NCBI RefSeq assembly: GCF_005405925.1
Contig: NZ_BJHV01000001.1
Span: 4,898,001-4,962,000 of the forward strand
Reading direction: 5' to 3'
From: Streptomyces antimycoticus
GTDB taxonomy: Bacteria > Actinomycetota > Actinomycetes > Streptomycetales > Streptomycetaceae
DNA: 64,000 nucleotides
Below are positions 48,976-57,266 of the stretch, piece by piece (the stretch's first letter is position 1; each line of letters starts with the position of its first letter). A program made the translations under genes and the position numbers. The notes beneath the pieces are model-generated. The model made no database searches. It saw nothing but the letters and a program-made list of their open reading frames with translations, and was not told the DNA's origin.

Positions 48976-50099
48976 CGCGGCCCGGCCAGACGCAGCAGGG
49001 CGCAGCCGACCGCGCCGTCACGGTCGACGGAGGTCACCAGCGCCACCCGGCCGGCGGCCTCGGGGGTGGTCTCGGCGTGCACCAGCACCCCGGCGATCTG
49101 GAACGCCGCCGCCGCGGCGCCGGTGTCCCCGATGAGCGCGGCCTGGGTGAGGTGGACCAGGTCCGCCCCCTCGGCGGCCTCCGCCACGGCGGCCCGCTCC
49201 TGCTCCCCGGACGGGCCGGGCGCCTCGCTGGTGGAGACCGCCCAGATCTCCTCCGGGCGCACCTGAGCACGGTCCAGGGCCCGGCGCAGACAGGCCGCCA
49301 GCGCGGGGCGGACCCCGCCGTCCAGGGCGATGCCCATCTCCACCGCGAGGATCTCCGCCAGCACCGGCTGCTCGGCGTCGCCCCGCGCGTCGGGGCCGCG
49401 CTGCTCCACCAGCAGCAGTCCGCAGCCCTCACCGGGCAGTTGCGCGGGCCCCTCGGTGCCCGGCTGGTGGGCGTGGCGCTCCAGCCAGGAGCGGGCGTGC
49501 GAGAACTCCTCGACCGCGCCGCACAGTACGGTCCTGGCCCGGCCGAAGGTGAGCAGCCGACGCGCGTAGTTGAGGGCGTACAGCCCCGCCGCGTGGCCAC
49601 CGGCGATCGTGGTGTTCGGCCCCTTGAGCTGGTGCCAGATCGCGCTCTGCCCCGCGGCGCAGTTCATCACGGCGTTGGGAAAGCGCGCCGGGTCCACCAG
49701 ATACGGCTTCTCCCCGGTGAGCGAGTCCCGGGTGAAGTCCATCTGGCTCTGCACACTGCCGGTGGTGGTGCCCAGGACGAGGGCGGCGTCCTCGCCGGTG
49801 GCCACCCACCGGTTGCGCGGGGCGTCGTCGAGCAGGCGGGCGACGGTGGTGACCGCGAGGCCAGTCACCCGGTCCATCGAGCGGACCCCCTTCTTCCCGA
49901 GCACCGTGCGCAGGTCGAAGTCGGGCACCAGACAGGCGCGGTCCCCGGCCGCCCGCCACCGCTCGTCATCGAGCGGGGCCGCCGCGGGCCGGCGCTCCCT
50001 GATCCCTTCGGTGAAGGCCGCGCGGCCGATCCCGAAGGGCGATACCGCCGACCAGGCCGTGATGACCGGTCGATTCACAAGAGCTGTGCCGCCACTCAT
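48972..50099 (-). CDS. Ketosynthase-like protein without the active-site Cys (chain-length-factor type)
   Basis: A 375-residue thiolase-fold protein of the ketosynthase/CLF family. It is clearly KS-like (NAVMNCAAGQSAIWHQLKGPNTTI), but the position of the nucleophile reads AGGHAAG instead of TACAAG, and the catalytic histidine motifs are not preserved. It therefore probably forms a heterodimer with a true KS and sets chain length rather than catalysing condensation. Start ATG 50099 has GGAG upstream, 30 bp after the thioesterase gene. Confidence 0.85.
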   Translation of the reverse strand: MSGGTALVNRPVITAWSAVSPFGIGRAAFTEGIRERRPAAAPLDDERWRAAGDRACLVPDFDLRTVLGKKGVRSMDRVTGLAVTTVARLLDDAPRNRWVATGEDAALVLGTTTGSVQSQMDFTRDSLTGEKPYLVDPARFPNAVMNCAAGQSAIWHQLKGPNTTIAGGHAAGLYALNYARRLLTFGRARTVLCGAVEEFSHARSWLERHAHQPGTEGPAQLPGEGCGLLLVEQRGPDARGDAEQPVLAEILAVEMGIALDGGVRPALAACLRRALDRAQVRPEEIWAVSTSEAPGPSGEQERAAVAEAAEGADLVHLTQAALIGDTGAAAAAFQIAGVLVHAETTPEAAGRVALVTSVDRDGAVGCALLRLAGPR

Positions 50100-50129
50100 G
50101 TCTGCTCCGTCGCTCGTCGCCGTCGTCGG

Positions 50130-51149
50130 TCAGGACTCGCCGCGCAGCGCCTTGGAGACGCGCTCGTCGAAGTTGATCAGGTTCCAGTCCCGCCGGTTCT
50201 CGATCAGGGCGTAGCCATGGGTGACCTTGCCGGTCGCGGTCGGCACCAGCCGGCCGTCGCGCACCACATAGCAGTCCATGCGGGAGGTGTAGGTGAAGTC
50301 CTTGAAGACGTTCTCGACGGTGTAGACCGTGTAGAGGTCCTCCTCCATCAGCGCCTCGTCCAGGATCTGGATCCGGGAGTGCGGGCAGGCGGGGATCCAC
50401 CGGCGCTCGTCCAGCAGGGTCTTCACCGAGATGCCCCGGTCGGCGAGGAAGAGGTCCACGACCTCCTCCATCTGCCGCAGATAGCTCGACATCTGGAGCC
50501 GCTCCGAGAAGTGGCAGTACGGGTAGGGGATCCGCCACTTCCAGCCGAACGCGTTCTTCCCCGCGGTCAGCAGGTCGAGCACCGGGTCGGGGCCGGAGGT
50601 GCCGCGGCCGGCCGACAGCGAGGTGGTGACGGCCGTGAGGTCGGCGCCGGTCAGCTCCGGCGGCTCGGGGGCGACGGCGCCGGGGGTGCTCAGCCGGCCG
50701 GTGACGAACCGGGCGAGCTCGGCGGGCGGTTCACCGGCCGCCTCGACATAACTGTCCGAGCGCAGCACCACCTTGGCGTTGGCGGCCACCACCTTGGTGT
50801 CCTCACCGTCCCGGTCGGCGTGCAGGGCCACCGTGAAGGAGATGAAGGAGTCGTCGTCCCCGGCCGTCGGCACCACCCGCGCCCGGACCGTCTCGTCCAT
50901 GTAGAGGGCGTGCAGAATGCGGGTGTCGAGGTCGACGATGTCCACCCCGAGGCCGGCTTCCGCGTACAGCGCCCGCGCCGGGAGGTCCGCGTCGGCGAAG
51001 TGGCAGAGGATGGCCTCCTCGACCAGGTAGTTGATGTGCTTGAACCCGATCCAGGTGCAGATGTTGGAGCCCTCGTATCGGGTGCGCAGCGACGCGGTCG
51101 TCTCGCTGGCGAGCAGCCTCTTGACGGCGCCTTCGGCCACTGTGGTCAT
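50130..51149 (-). CDS. Double-hotdog acyl thioesterase-like protein
   Basis: A 339-residue protein that appears to be two hotdog domains in tandem (about 1-165 and 190-339), related to acyl-ACP/acyl-CoA thioesterases and FabZ-like proteins. Features include RTRYEGSNICTWIGFKHINYLVEEA at the start and, in the second half, DEALMEEDLYTVYTVENVFKDFTYTSRMD. Start is ATG 51149 with GGGAG 8 bp upstream; the reading frame extends further but the upstream part is another gene. A possible role is release or transfer of the finished acyl chain, or dehydration. Which one cannot be told from sequence alone. Confidence 0.75.
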   Translation of the reverse strand: MTTVAEGAVKRLLASETTASLRTRYEGSNICTWIGFKHINYLVEEAILCHFADADLPARALYAEAGLGVDIVDLDTRILHALYMDETVRARVVPTAGDDDSFISFTVALHADRDGEDTKVVAANAKVVLRSDSYVEAAGEPPAELARFVTGRLSTPGAVAPEPPELTGADLTAVTTSLSAGRGTSGPDPVLDLLTAGKNAFGWKWRIPYPYCHFSERLQMSSYLRQMEEVVDLFLADRGISVKTLLDERRWIPACPHSRIQILDEALMEEDLYTVYTVENVFKDFTYTSRMDCYVVRDGRLVPTATGKVTHGYALIENRRDWNLINFDERVSKALRGES

Positions 51150-52069
51150 CGATCGTGCTCCCATGGGAATCCGAGGCCGGGACCGCCGTGCGGACGGACG
51201 GCCGAACAGGTGCTGACGAAACGATCGAGCAGGGCGGCGAACTGCCGCGCCCGCTCGATCATCAGGAAGTGCCCGCAGTCGGGCAGCAGGCGGAACTCGG
51301 CGTCGGGAAGGCCGTCCGCGAGCGCGCGGCCCTCGGCCGGCGGCGCGGCGAAGTCGTCCGCGCCGGCGAGCACGAGGCACGGCACGGTGAACCGTCCCAG
51401 GCGCAGGGCGGGGGTGCGCAGATAGATCTCGAAGAACCGCATCCAGCCATAGGGGCCGACCCAGTCCCGGATGCGCTCGGCCAGGTGCCGGCGGGTGGCC
51501 CCGGAGACCCGGTCCCCGGCGTGCACCCGGATGCCCTCGGCGATCAGCGGGGCCATGTTGTCCACGGAGTACGCCAGGCTCGCCCAGTCGAACTCCTCGG
51601 CCGCGCGCCGGTAGAACGGGGCCACCAGCACCATGCCGTGGACGCCGAACTCGGTGAACGGGTCCAGGCCCTCCTCGATCCGGCGGGCCAGGAACTCCAT
51701 CAGGACGTTCGCGCCCATCGAGTGGGCGACCACCACACCGGCGCCGCCCGGCACCGCGCGCAGGGCGTCGCCCATATACGGCACGAGATCCCCCCGGGCG
51801 CTCCACCCGGCGACGCTCCGGCCCCGCCAGGGCAGGTCGGCGGCCCACATCTCGGGGCCGCCGGTCCGGCGGCCCTGTTCGACGCAGGCGTCCCACACCG
51901 AGCTGCTGTTGGACAGCCCGTGCAGGAAGAGCACCCGGCCCCGCCCGGGGTCGCCCGCGGCGCGCCGGGTCACGACAACGGGGCTGTCCTTGTCGCCCCG
52001 CGCGGACTCCACAACGGGCCCGCCGTCCTCCCGGGCGCGTCCCCGCACGAGGCGGTCACCGGTCGACAT
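51146..52069 (-). CDS. Alpha/beta hydrolase
   Basis: A 307-residue alpha/beta-hydrolase. The oxyanion loop is FLHGLSNSSSVWD, the nucleophile elbow is AHSMGAN, and the catalytic His is in DCGHFLMIE; the acid is probably in GADDFAAPP. Start ATG 52069 shares one base with the preceding stop, and its end overlaps the next gene by 4 bp, so it is fully embedded in the PKS operon. It could hydrolyse aberrant acyl-ACPs or act in chain release. No substrate can be assigned. Confidence 0.88.
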   Translation of the reverse strand: MSTGDRLVRGRAREDGGPVVESARGDKDSPVVVTRRAAGDPGRGRVLFLHGLSNSSSVWDACVEQGRRTGGPEMWAADLPWRGRSVAGWSARGDLVPYMGDALRAVPGGAGVVVAHSMGANVLMEFLARRIEEGLDPFTEFGVHGMVLVAPFYRRAAEEFDWASLAYSVDNMAPLIAEGIRVHAGDRVSGATRRHLAERIRDWVGPYGWMRFFEIYLRTPALRLGRFTVPCLVLAGADDFAAPPAEGRALADGLPDAEFRLLPDCGHFLMIERARQFAALLDRFVSTCSAVRPHGGPGLGFPWEHDR

Positions 52070-53013
52070 CAGGCCCCTGCCCGCCCGTGCAGCGCGAGGC
52101 CCGCGCTGGCGTCGTCGGCGTCGGTGCCCGCGGTGGCGTACACCGGACCGGCGCCGCCCTGGGCGAACCAGCCGACGGCCGCGGCACACTGGAGCACTCC
52201 CAGCGCACCCGAGCCGAGGCCGAAGACCTCGGCCAGATCGTGCCGGTCCACGCCCTCCAGCAGGGTGTCCGGCACGGCGGCGGCCCGCTGTTCGGGCAGG
52301 TGCCACAGGGCCGGCCGGTCGCCGGCCGTCCTGGCCAGCCGTTCCAGAGTGCGGCCCAGTCCGGCGCCCCGGACGTAATCGCCGAGCACGGCCGACGCGC
52401 TCGCTCCCCGTTCGGCGGCCGATTCCCCGCTCTCCACCACCAGCGCCGCCGCCCCGTCGATGGTCCGCGCCCCGCCGGTAAAGGCGCGCACGGACTCGTT
52501 GTCGGGTTCGACGCCGAGGACCAGCGCCCGGGAGGCCCGGCCGCCGCGGATCAGGGTGGCCGCCCAGTGGACGGCGTCCAGCCCGGAGGTGGCGCCGTTG
52601 CACAGCATCAGGTTGGGGCCGCGCAGCCCGAAGCGGATGGCGACGGAGGAGGCGATGACATTGCTCGAGGCGTTCGGCAGATCCATGGCGCTGCCCGCCG
52701 CGGCCGTCTGCTCGGCGATGGTGTCGATCGCCCGGCAGATGGTGTCGAGATTGCCGTAGTTGGAGCTCGCGACCACCGCGATGCTTCCGCCGGGGACCCG
52801 CAGGCCCCCGTCGTCCAGCAGACCGGCGTGGCGCAGGGCCGCGTCGGCCGCGCAGTAGGCGAGTTGAGTGGCCCGGTCCTTGTAGCGCAGGCCCTTCCGG
52901 CCGACCAGGTCCTTCGGCTCGACCGGCGGGGCCTCGGCCACCGGTGCCATCAGCTCCGGTGCCGACCTCGCGCGGGGCAGCACCACGCCGACCCCGCTCA
53001 CCACCACGGTCAT
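52069..53013 (-). CDS. Short ketosynthase-like protein without active-site Cys
   Basis: A 314-residue KS-fold protein, shorter than the usual 400. The nucleophile region reads LMLCNGATSGLDAV, where a working KS has ACSSG or TACAAG; the Cys position is Ala. C-terminal GLGSGALGVLQCAAAV replaces the usual GHxxGAAG His motif. It is probably a second chain-length-factor-like partner, adjacent to and coupled with the true KS at 54143. Start ATG 53013 overlaps the previous stop by 4 bp. The frame extends upstream only through the neighbouring gene. Confidence 0.82.
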   Translation of the reverse strand: MTVVVSGVGVVLPRARSAPELMAPVAEAPPVEPKDLVGRKGLRYKDRATQLAYCAADAALRHAGLLDDGGLRVPGGSIAVVASSNYGNLDTICRAIDTIAEQTAAAGSAMDLPNASSNVIASSVAIRFGLRGPNLMLCNGATSGLDAVHWAATLIRGGRASRALVLGVEPDNESVRAFTGGARTIDGAAALVVESGESAAERGASASAVLGDYVRGAGLGRTLERLARTAGDRPALWHLPEQRAAAVPDTLLEGVDRHDLAEVFGLGSGALGVLQCAAAVGWFAQGGAGPVYATAGTDADDASAGLALHGRAGA

Positions 53014-54143
53014 CGAGCTGCCTCCAGGATCGCGACGGCGTTGATCCCGCCGAAGCCGAATGCGTTCAACTGCGCCACGGTCAGCGGCCGGTGGGCCGCC
53101 TCGCCGGTGACGAACCGGAATCCCTCCGCCTCGTCCACCGGGTCGTCCAGGCCCACGGTCGGCGGCACCCGCCCCTCGGCGAGGCAGCGCAGGGTGACCA
53201 CCAGGTTGAGCAGCCCGGAGGCGCCGGAGGTGTGCCCGGTCATCGACTTGGTGGCGGTCACCAGGGGCTTGTCCCGGTCCGGGCCGAAGACGTCCGCGAG
53301 CGCGGTCGCCTCCGCCTCGTCGTTGAGCAGCGTCCCGGTGCCGTGCACCATCAACAGGTCGATGTCGGCGGGCTTCACCCCGCCCCGGGAGTGCGCCTCC
53401 CTGATCGCCTCGGCGATACCGGCCGGGTCCGGCGCCGTCACATGGAAGGCGTCGCAGTTGACCGCGACATCCCGGACCAGGCCGTGCACCGGACGGCCGC
53501 CGGGGACCCGGCTGAGCACGACCGCCGCCGCGCCCTCGCCCATCAGGACGCCGTCCCGGTCGCGGTCGAAGGGCCGCACCCGGGTCGGGGGCACCGGCTG
53601 CACCCGCTCCAGCAGGCCGTACATGGTCTCGGTGAGCACATCGACCCCGGCCACGACCACCGTGTCCGCCCCCTGCGCCAGCAGGTCCACGCCCAGCGCC
53701 AGGGCGTACAGCCCGGCCGAGCACGCGTTGGACAGGGTGTGGGTGTCATCGGCCTGGAACGCCTCGCGCAGCGCGGTGCCGAAGTGCAGCTCCGCGGCGG
53801 GGAATTCGGCGCCCTGGGTGCGCCACAGCTCCACCGAGCGCAGTTCGCGCAGTCCGGTGCCGACCAGGACCGGCACCCCGCTCAGATCGCTCTCGTCCAG
53901 GCCCGCGTCGCGGACCGCCTGGCCGACCGCGTCCAGCAGCAGCCCGGTCGCCCGCCGGGTGACGTCCACCCCGGGGGCGGGGCGGTTGTCCACCTCGTAC
54001 GCGTGGTGGGCCGTGTGCAGGGCGTGGTCGAAGCCGCGCAGCTCGGCGACTCCGGAGCGGCCCGCGCACAGGTTGTGGAAGAGCTCGTCGACATCGCCGC
54101 CCACTCCGGCCACGGCCCCCATGCCGGTCACCGCCCAGCTCAT
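53010..54143 (-). CDS. Beta-ketoacyl synthase (second KS)
   Basis: A 377-residue elongating ketosynthase. The nucleophile is Cys141 (SNACSAGLYALALG) and the catalytic histidines are in VHGTGTLLNDEAE and TGHTSGASG. It catalyses decarboxylative condensation of malonyl-ACP with the growing chain. Start ATG 54143 overlaps the first KS stop by 4 bp (ATGA). The next gene encodes a KS-like protein without Cys, so the pair may form one KS/CLF heterodimer. Confidence 0.93.
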   Translation of the reverse strand: MSWAVTGMGAVAGVGGDVDELFHNLCAGRSGVAELRGFDHALHTAHHAYEVDNRPAPGVDVTRRATGLLLDAVGQAVRDAGLDESDLSGVPVLVGTGLRELRSVELWRTQGAEFPAAELHFGTALREAFQADDTHTLSNACSAGLYALALGVDLLAQGADTVVVAGVDVLTETMYGLLERVQPVPPTRVRPFDRDRDGVLMGEGAAAVVLSRVPGGRPVHGLVRDVAVNCDAFHVTAPDPAGIAEAIREAHSRGGVKPADIDLLMVHGTGTLLNDEAEATALADVFGPDRDKPLVTATKSMTGHTSGASGLLNLVVTLRCLAEGRVPPTVGLDDPVDEAEGFRFVTGEAAHRPLTVAQLNAFGFGGINAVAILEAAR

Positions 54144-55381
54144 GCCGGCACCCCGTCGTACCGGCCGAGCAGCACCACCGCGTTGTTGCCGCCGAAGGCC
54201 AGGCCGTTGTTCTGCACGACCTTCAGCTCCGCCTCGATGGCCACATTGGGCACGCAGTCCACATCGCACTCGGGATCGGTGGTCGTGTGGTTGATGGTCG
54301 GCGGAATGAACTTCTCGGTGATCGCCAGGGCGCAGCCGATGGCCGACAGCGCGCTGGCGGCGCCCATGGTGTGACCGATCATCGACTTCATCGAGATGGT
54401 CCTGGGCGGACGACTGCCGAAGACCTCGCGGATGGCGCGGGCCTCGGTGACGTCGTTGGCCTTGGTGCCGGTGCCGTGGGCGGAGATGAGGTCCACCTGG
54501 TCGGCCTTGACCCCGGCGTTCTCCAGGGCGAGTTGCATGCACCGGCCGACGCTGTCCTGGTTCGGCGCCACCTGGTGGTAGGCGTCGCAGTTCAGGCCGT
54601 ACCCCAGCACCTCGGCGTAGATCCGGGCGCCACGGGCCAGCGCGGACTCCAGGCTCTCCAGGACCAGCACCCCGGCGCCCTCACCGGTGAGGATGCCCTT
54701 GCGGTCGACGTCGAACGGCCGGCACCGGTCCGGCGCGATGGTGCCCAGCCGGTAGAAACCGGAGAACGTCTTGCGGCACATCGCATCGGCGCCGCCGCAC
54801 AGCGCGTACTCCGCGTCTCCGGAGCGGACGGCGTCATAGCCGTAGCCCAGGGCGTAGTTGCCGGCCGCGCAGGCGGTCGGAATCGTCACCGCCTCCACAT
54901 CGGAGAGCTGCAGCTCCTGCGCGATGGCCGCCGACAGACGGCCGGCCGGAACGCGGCGGGCGAGTTCGGGCGGCATGTGCTCGGAACCGTGGGTGATCTC
55001 GGCCTCGACCAGGTGGTCCAGGTCCCTCGATTCACCGTCGGTGGTCCCGATGGAGATCAGACCCGGCAGCGACCGCCAGTCCGCGATGGAGACCCTCGCG
55101 TCCTCGATCGCCATCCGGGCCGCGGCGACCGAGTACTGCGTCGCCCGGCCGAGCTGCTCGACCGCGAGGTGGCGTATCCACCGCTCGGGGTCGAAGTCCT
55201 CCACCTCACAGCCGTTCGCGTGGTCGAACCCCTCGACGTCGAACACCGTGATCGGCTTGGCCCCGCTGCTTCCGGCGCGCAGTCCCCGCCGGAACTCATC
55301 GACGCCCATACCGATACTGGAGACCACACCGAGACCGGTGATCACCACTCTTCGCGGGCTCGCATGCCCCGACTCCGCCAT
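54140..55381 (-). CDS. Beta-ketoacyl synthase (first KS)
   Basis: A 413-residue FabF-type ketosynthase with Cys171 (IPTACAAGNYALG) and histidines in SAHGTGTKANDVTE and IGHTMGAASA, thus catalytically complete. The N terminus RRVVITGLGVVSSIGMGVDEF is canonical. It follows the ACP gene by 54 bp and has a G-rich ribosome-binding site. It is the main candidate for chain elongation in the type II PKS; its CLF partner could be either Cys-less protein of the operon. Confidence 0.95.
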   Translation of the reverse strand: MAESGHASPRRVVITGLGVVSSIGMGVDEFRRGLRAGSSGAKPITVFDVEGFDHANGCEVEDFDPERWIRHLAVEQLGRATQYSVAAARMAIEDARVSIADWRSLPGLISIGTTDGESRDLDHLVEAEITHGSEHMPPELARRVPAGRLSAAIAQELQLSDVEAVTIPTACAAGNYALGYGYDAVRSGDAEYALCGGADAMCRKTFSGFYRLGTIAPDRCRPFDVDRKGILTGEGAGVLVLESLESALARGARIYAEVLGYGLNCDAYHQVAPNQDSVGRCMQLALENAGVKADQVDLISAHGTGTKANDVTEARAIREVFGSRPPRTISMKSMIGHTMGAASALSAIGCALAITEKFIPPTINHTTTDPECDVDCVPNVAIEAELKVVQNNGLAFGGNNAVVLLGRYDGVPA

Positions 55382-55435
55382 CCCGTCCCCCTCGTCCGCT
55401 GTTCCGGCCGTGTCCGCGATTACGAAAACGCCGCT

Positions 55436-55687
55436 TTACCAGCCGGCGGACTCGGCGACTACCTCGTAGACGCCCTTGAGGTGCACCATCCGGGGAAGTT
55501 CCGACTGGTCGATGGTGACGTGGAATTCCTTCTCGAGATTCGCGAGAATTTCGATGGAACGCAGCGAGTCAGCCGAGTGGTCCTCCTTGAAGAGGCTGGT
55601 CTCCGTGACCTCGTCCTCTTCGATCTCCAGAACGTCGCAGACGATCTCCTTGATCTTCTGCACCCGCTCCTCGTGCACCGAACTCAT
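55436..55687 (-). CDS. Acyl carrier protein
   Basis: An 83-residue discrete ACP. Ser41 in HSADSLRSIE is the phosphopantetheine site; this reads ADSLRS instead of the usual GxDSLxxVE. Helix 1 (VQKIKEIVCDVLEIEEDEV) is typical. Start is ATG 55687. It is the first gene of the long operon and carries the growing polyene chain. Three tandem promoters precede it. No phosphopantetheinyl transferase gene is visible in the window. Confidence 0.95.
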   Translation of the reverse strand: MSSVHEERVQKIKEIVCDVLEIEEDEVTETSLFKEDHSADSLRSIEILANLEKEFHVTIDQSELPRMVHLKGVYEVVAESAGW

Positions 55688-55749
55688 GGTGGATCCCCCA
55701 CTTTCGAACAAGGCCGACCCGCAGGCCGTTTCCATTTCGGACTCGGATC

Positions 55750-55800
55750 TTTCTATGGCACCCCGCCATACCGCGCAATGCCCACTGCATAAAGCTGCCA
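55750..55800 (-). promoter_or_regulatory. acp operon promoter, proximal
   Basis: Read leftward: box TGGCAGCTTTATG (55800-55788), 9 bp, -35 TTGCGC (55778-55773), 17 bp, -10 TAGAAA (55755-55750). A good sigma-70-type promoter, about 63 bp ahead of the acp start codon. Confidence 0.75.
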
Positions 55801-55872
55801 CAACCCGGTCGGCAGACCTGCTCGCTACCCGGATTCCCGCTCGACGGCGGTTATTTATCGGCGCTTCCTCCA

Positions 55873-55923
55873 GAACTATCCGCGCGGCCGGAACCGCGCA
55901 ACAGCCGGTACAGGAAGCTGCCA
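55873..55923 (-). promoter_or_regulatory. acp operon promoter, middle
   Basis: Read leftward: box TGGCAGCTTCCTG (55923-55911), 9 bp, -35 TTGCGC (55901-55896), 17 bp, -10 TAGTTC (55878-55873). Same -35 and spacing as the proximal copy 123 bp away. Confidence 0.7.
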
Positions 55924-56156
55924 GCGAAACGTTCTCGTCCGCCGCCATCCCCTGATCAGGGGCTCGGTTCCGTGGTCGGTTCGCACGGTGTGTCCGGGCC
56001 CCTGATCTCCTCCCTGGGCATGCCGCGACGGGTGCGCGGAGCACCACGGGCGCGCCGAAGGGAGACACCGACGGTCGTTCGGGGGATGACCACCGCCGGA
56101 GTCGGATCTCCCGCCGTCCACGTGCTGGACACGGGGTGTTCCGCCAACTGACTGGA

Positions 56157-56208
56157 TTTTTATCCGAGTCCGCTGATCTTCCACAATGGCGCTAACAGGA
56201 AGGTGCCA
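56157..56208 (-). promoter_or_regulatory. acp operon promoter, distal
   Basis: Read leftward: box TGGCACCTTCCTG (56208-56196), 9 bp, -35 TTGTGG (56186-56181), 18 bp, -10 TAAAAA (56162-56157). It lies 55 bp before the rightward gene at 56263 but points away from it. Confidence 0.65.
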
Positions 56209-56262
56209 GCACAACGCCCGCCCCCGCCGCGGGCCGGCGGAACACCATGACACCATCGGTCG

Positions 56263-56760
56263 GTGATCGAGCTCGGCTACTCCCTCTCCCACCGCTTCCC
56301 GGACCCGCCGCAGACGGACTACCGGAGCGCACCGGTCCAGGCCCTGCGCCACGACCTGTTCTGCGGCGATGTCTACCTGGCGGACACCACGACCGACCGT
56401 GAACTGTCCACCGCCTGGGGATGGCTGCCGGTGCTGGACTTCGCCTGGGCGCTGTGCGACATCGTCGAACTGCTCGACCGGGATCCGCGCGGCAGCCGCT
56501 CGGCCACCCCCGTCCACGCGGAACTCGACTTCACCGAATCCACCGACCGGCTGCGCTTCGAACGGCGCTTCGGATGGGTGGACATCACCGCCGACTGGAC
56601 ACCGGCCACCGAGCCACCGCTGAATTTCTCCCATACCGCGCTGCGCCGTGAGGCCCGGGACTTCCTGCACGATCTGATCGCGGATCTGGTGGATCTGCAC
56701 GACGGACTCGCGGACAACCCCGCCATCTGGAATCTGCAGGCCCGTTTTCCGCGCGTATAG
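56263..56760 (+). CDS. Hypothetical protein
   Basis: A 165-residue acidic protein (GTG start, weak ribosome-binding site) rich in Asp and Trp (for example TAWGWLPVLDFAWALCDIVELL and RFGWVDITADW). No signal peptide, membrane segment or known catalytic motif. It has the composition of immunity-like or DUF proteins common in Streptomyces, but I recognise no family. It is divergent from the acp operon. Function unknown. Confidence 0.7.
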   Translation: MIELGYSLSHRFPDPPQTDYRSAPVQALRHDLFCGDVYLADTTTDRELSTAWGWLPVLDFAWALCDIVELLDRDPRGSRSATPVHAELDFTESTDRLRFERRFGWVDITADWTPATEPPLNFSHTALRREARDFLHDLIADLVDLHDGLADNPAIWNLQARFPRV

Positions 56761-56790
56761 CCGGACGCCGTACGGCCCACCGAACCGTCT

Positions 56791-56841
56791 ATCACCGGCC
56801 TATAGCCACGGACCTCCGCAGGAATAGGCCGACCATAGGCG
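56791..56841 (+). promoter_or_regulatory. Candidate SARP operator: 11-bp-phased direct repeats
   Basis: ATAG-containing units begin at 56802, 56824 and 56835, with a degenerate ATCACC at 56791. These positions are 11, 22 and 11 bp apart, the helical phasing of SARP (OmpR-like) binding sites. A -10-like CATGCT begins at 56849, 8 bp after the last repeat unit, as in known SARP promoters. The small gene at 56901 follows. Confidence 0.5.
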
Positions 56842-56900
56842 GGCATTCCATGCTGGTCCCGCGGACATGGATACCGGTCCGCACGAACCAGGGAGGTGCA

Positions 56901-57167
56901 GTGGAAAACGTATCGACCACTGAGATTCCGGCCGGAGTCGAACTCGATTTCACGGCCTGGCTGCGGCACCTGGAACGCCGGGACCTCAGCGATCCGGCAC
57001 AGTTCGCCGCGGTCGTCAGGGAGCTGGCGCTCGACCCGCACCGCACGGAGTACGCCGAGTACATCGGGTCCCGGCAGTCGCTGATGAGCGACGCCGGCGC
57101 CCGCTGGGCCAGCCTGGTGGCCATGCTCATCAACGCCGTTCACAGCACCATGGCGGAGACGCCCTGA
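56901..57167 (+). CDS. Small hypothetical protein next to the SARP gene
   Basis: An 88-residue protein. I chose GTG 56901 because GGGAGG lies just before it; the open frame begins 51 bp earlier without a site. The sequence is mostly predicted helix (LDFTAWLRHLERRDLSDPAQFAAVVRELALD), with no known motif. It lies downstream of phased repeats that look like a SARP operator and convergent with the SARP gene. It may be a direct SARP target. Function unknown. Confidence 0.7.
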   Translation: MENVSTTEIPAGVELDFTAWLRHLERRDLSDPAQFAAVVRELALDPHRTEYAEYIGSRQSLMSDAGARWASLVAMLINAVHSTMAETP

Positions 57168-57266
57168 GGCGTCCGCGCCGGATCGGCCGCGCACATCGGA
57201 CGGGGCCCGGCGACCACCAGGACCGCCGGGGGCCCGGCCCGGCGAAGCCCCGTAGGGCCAGCCGGA

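Larger units (their letters stand above)
55688..56262. other. Control region upstream of acp operon
   Basis: 575 bp without a convincing gene. It contains three tandem leftward promoter candidates of the cluster family at 55750-55800, 55873-55923 and 56157-56208. Open frames here are short or lack ribosome-binding sites. The long spacing suggests several transcripts with leaders of about 55 to 460 bases. Confidence 0.65.

Noticed and set aside
55956..56147. 63-codon open frame with a TTG start downstream of the distal acp promoter
   Set aside because: No ribosome-binding site, no recognisable peptide signature; could only be a leaderless gene, which I cannot support.
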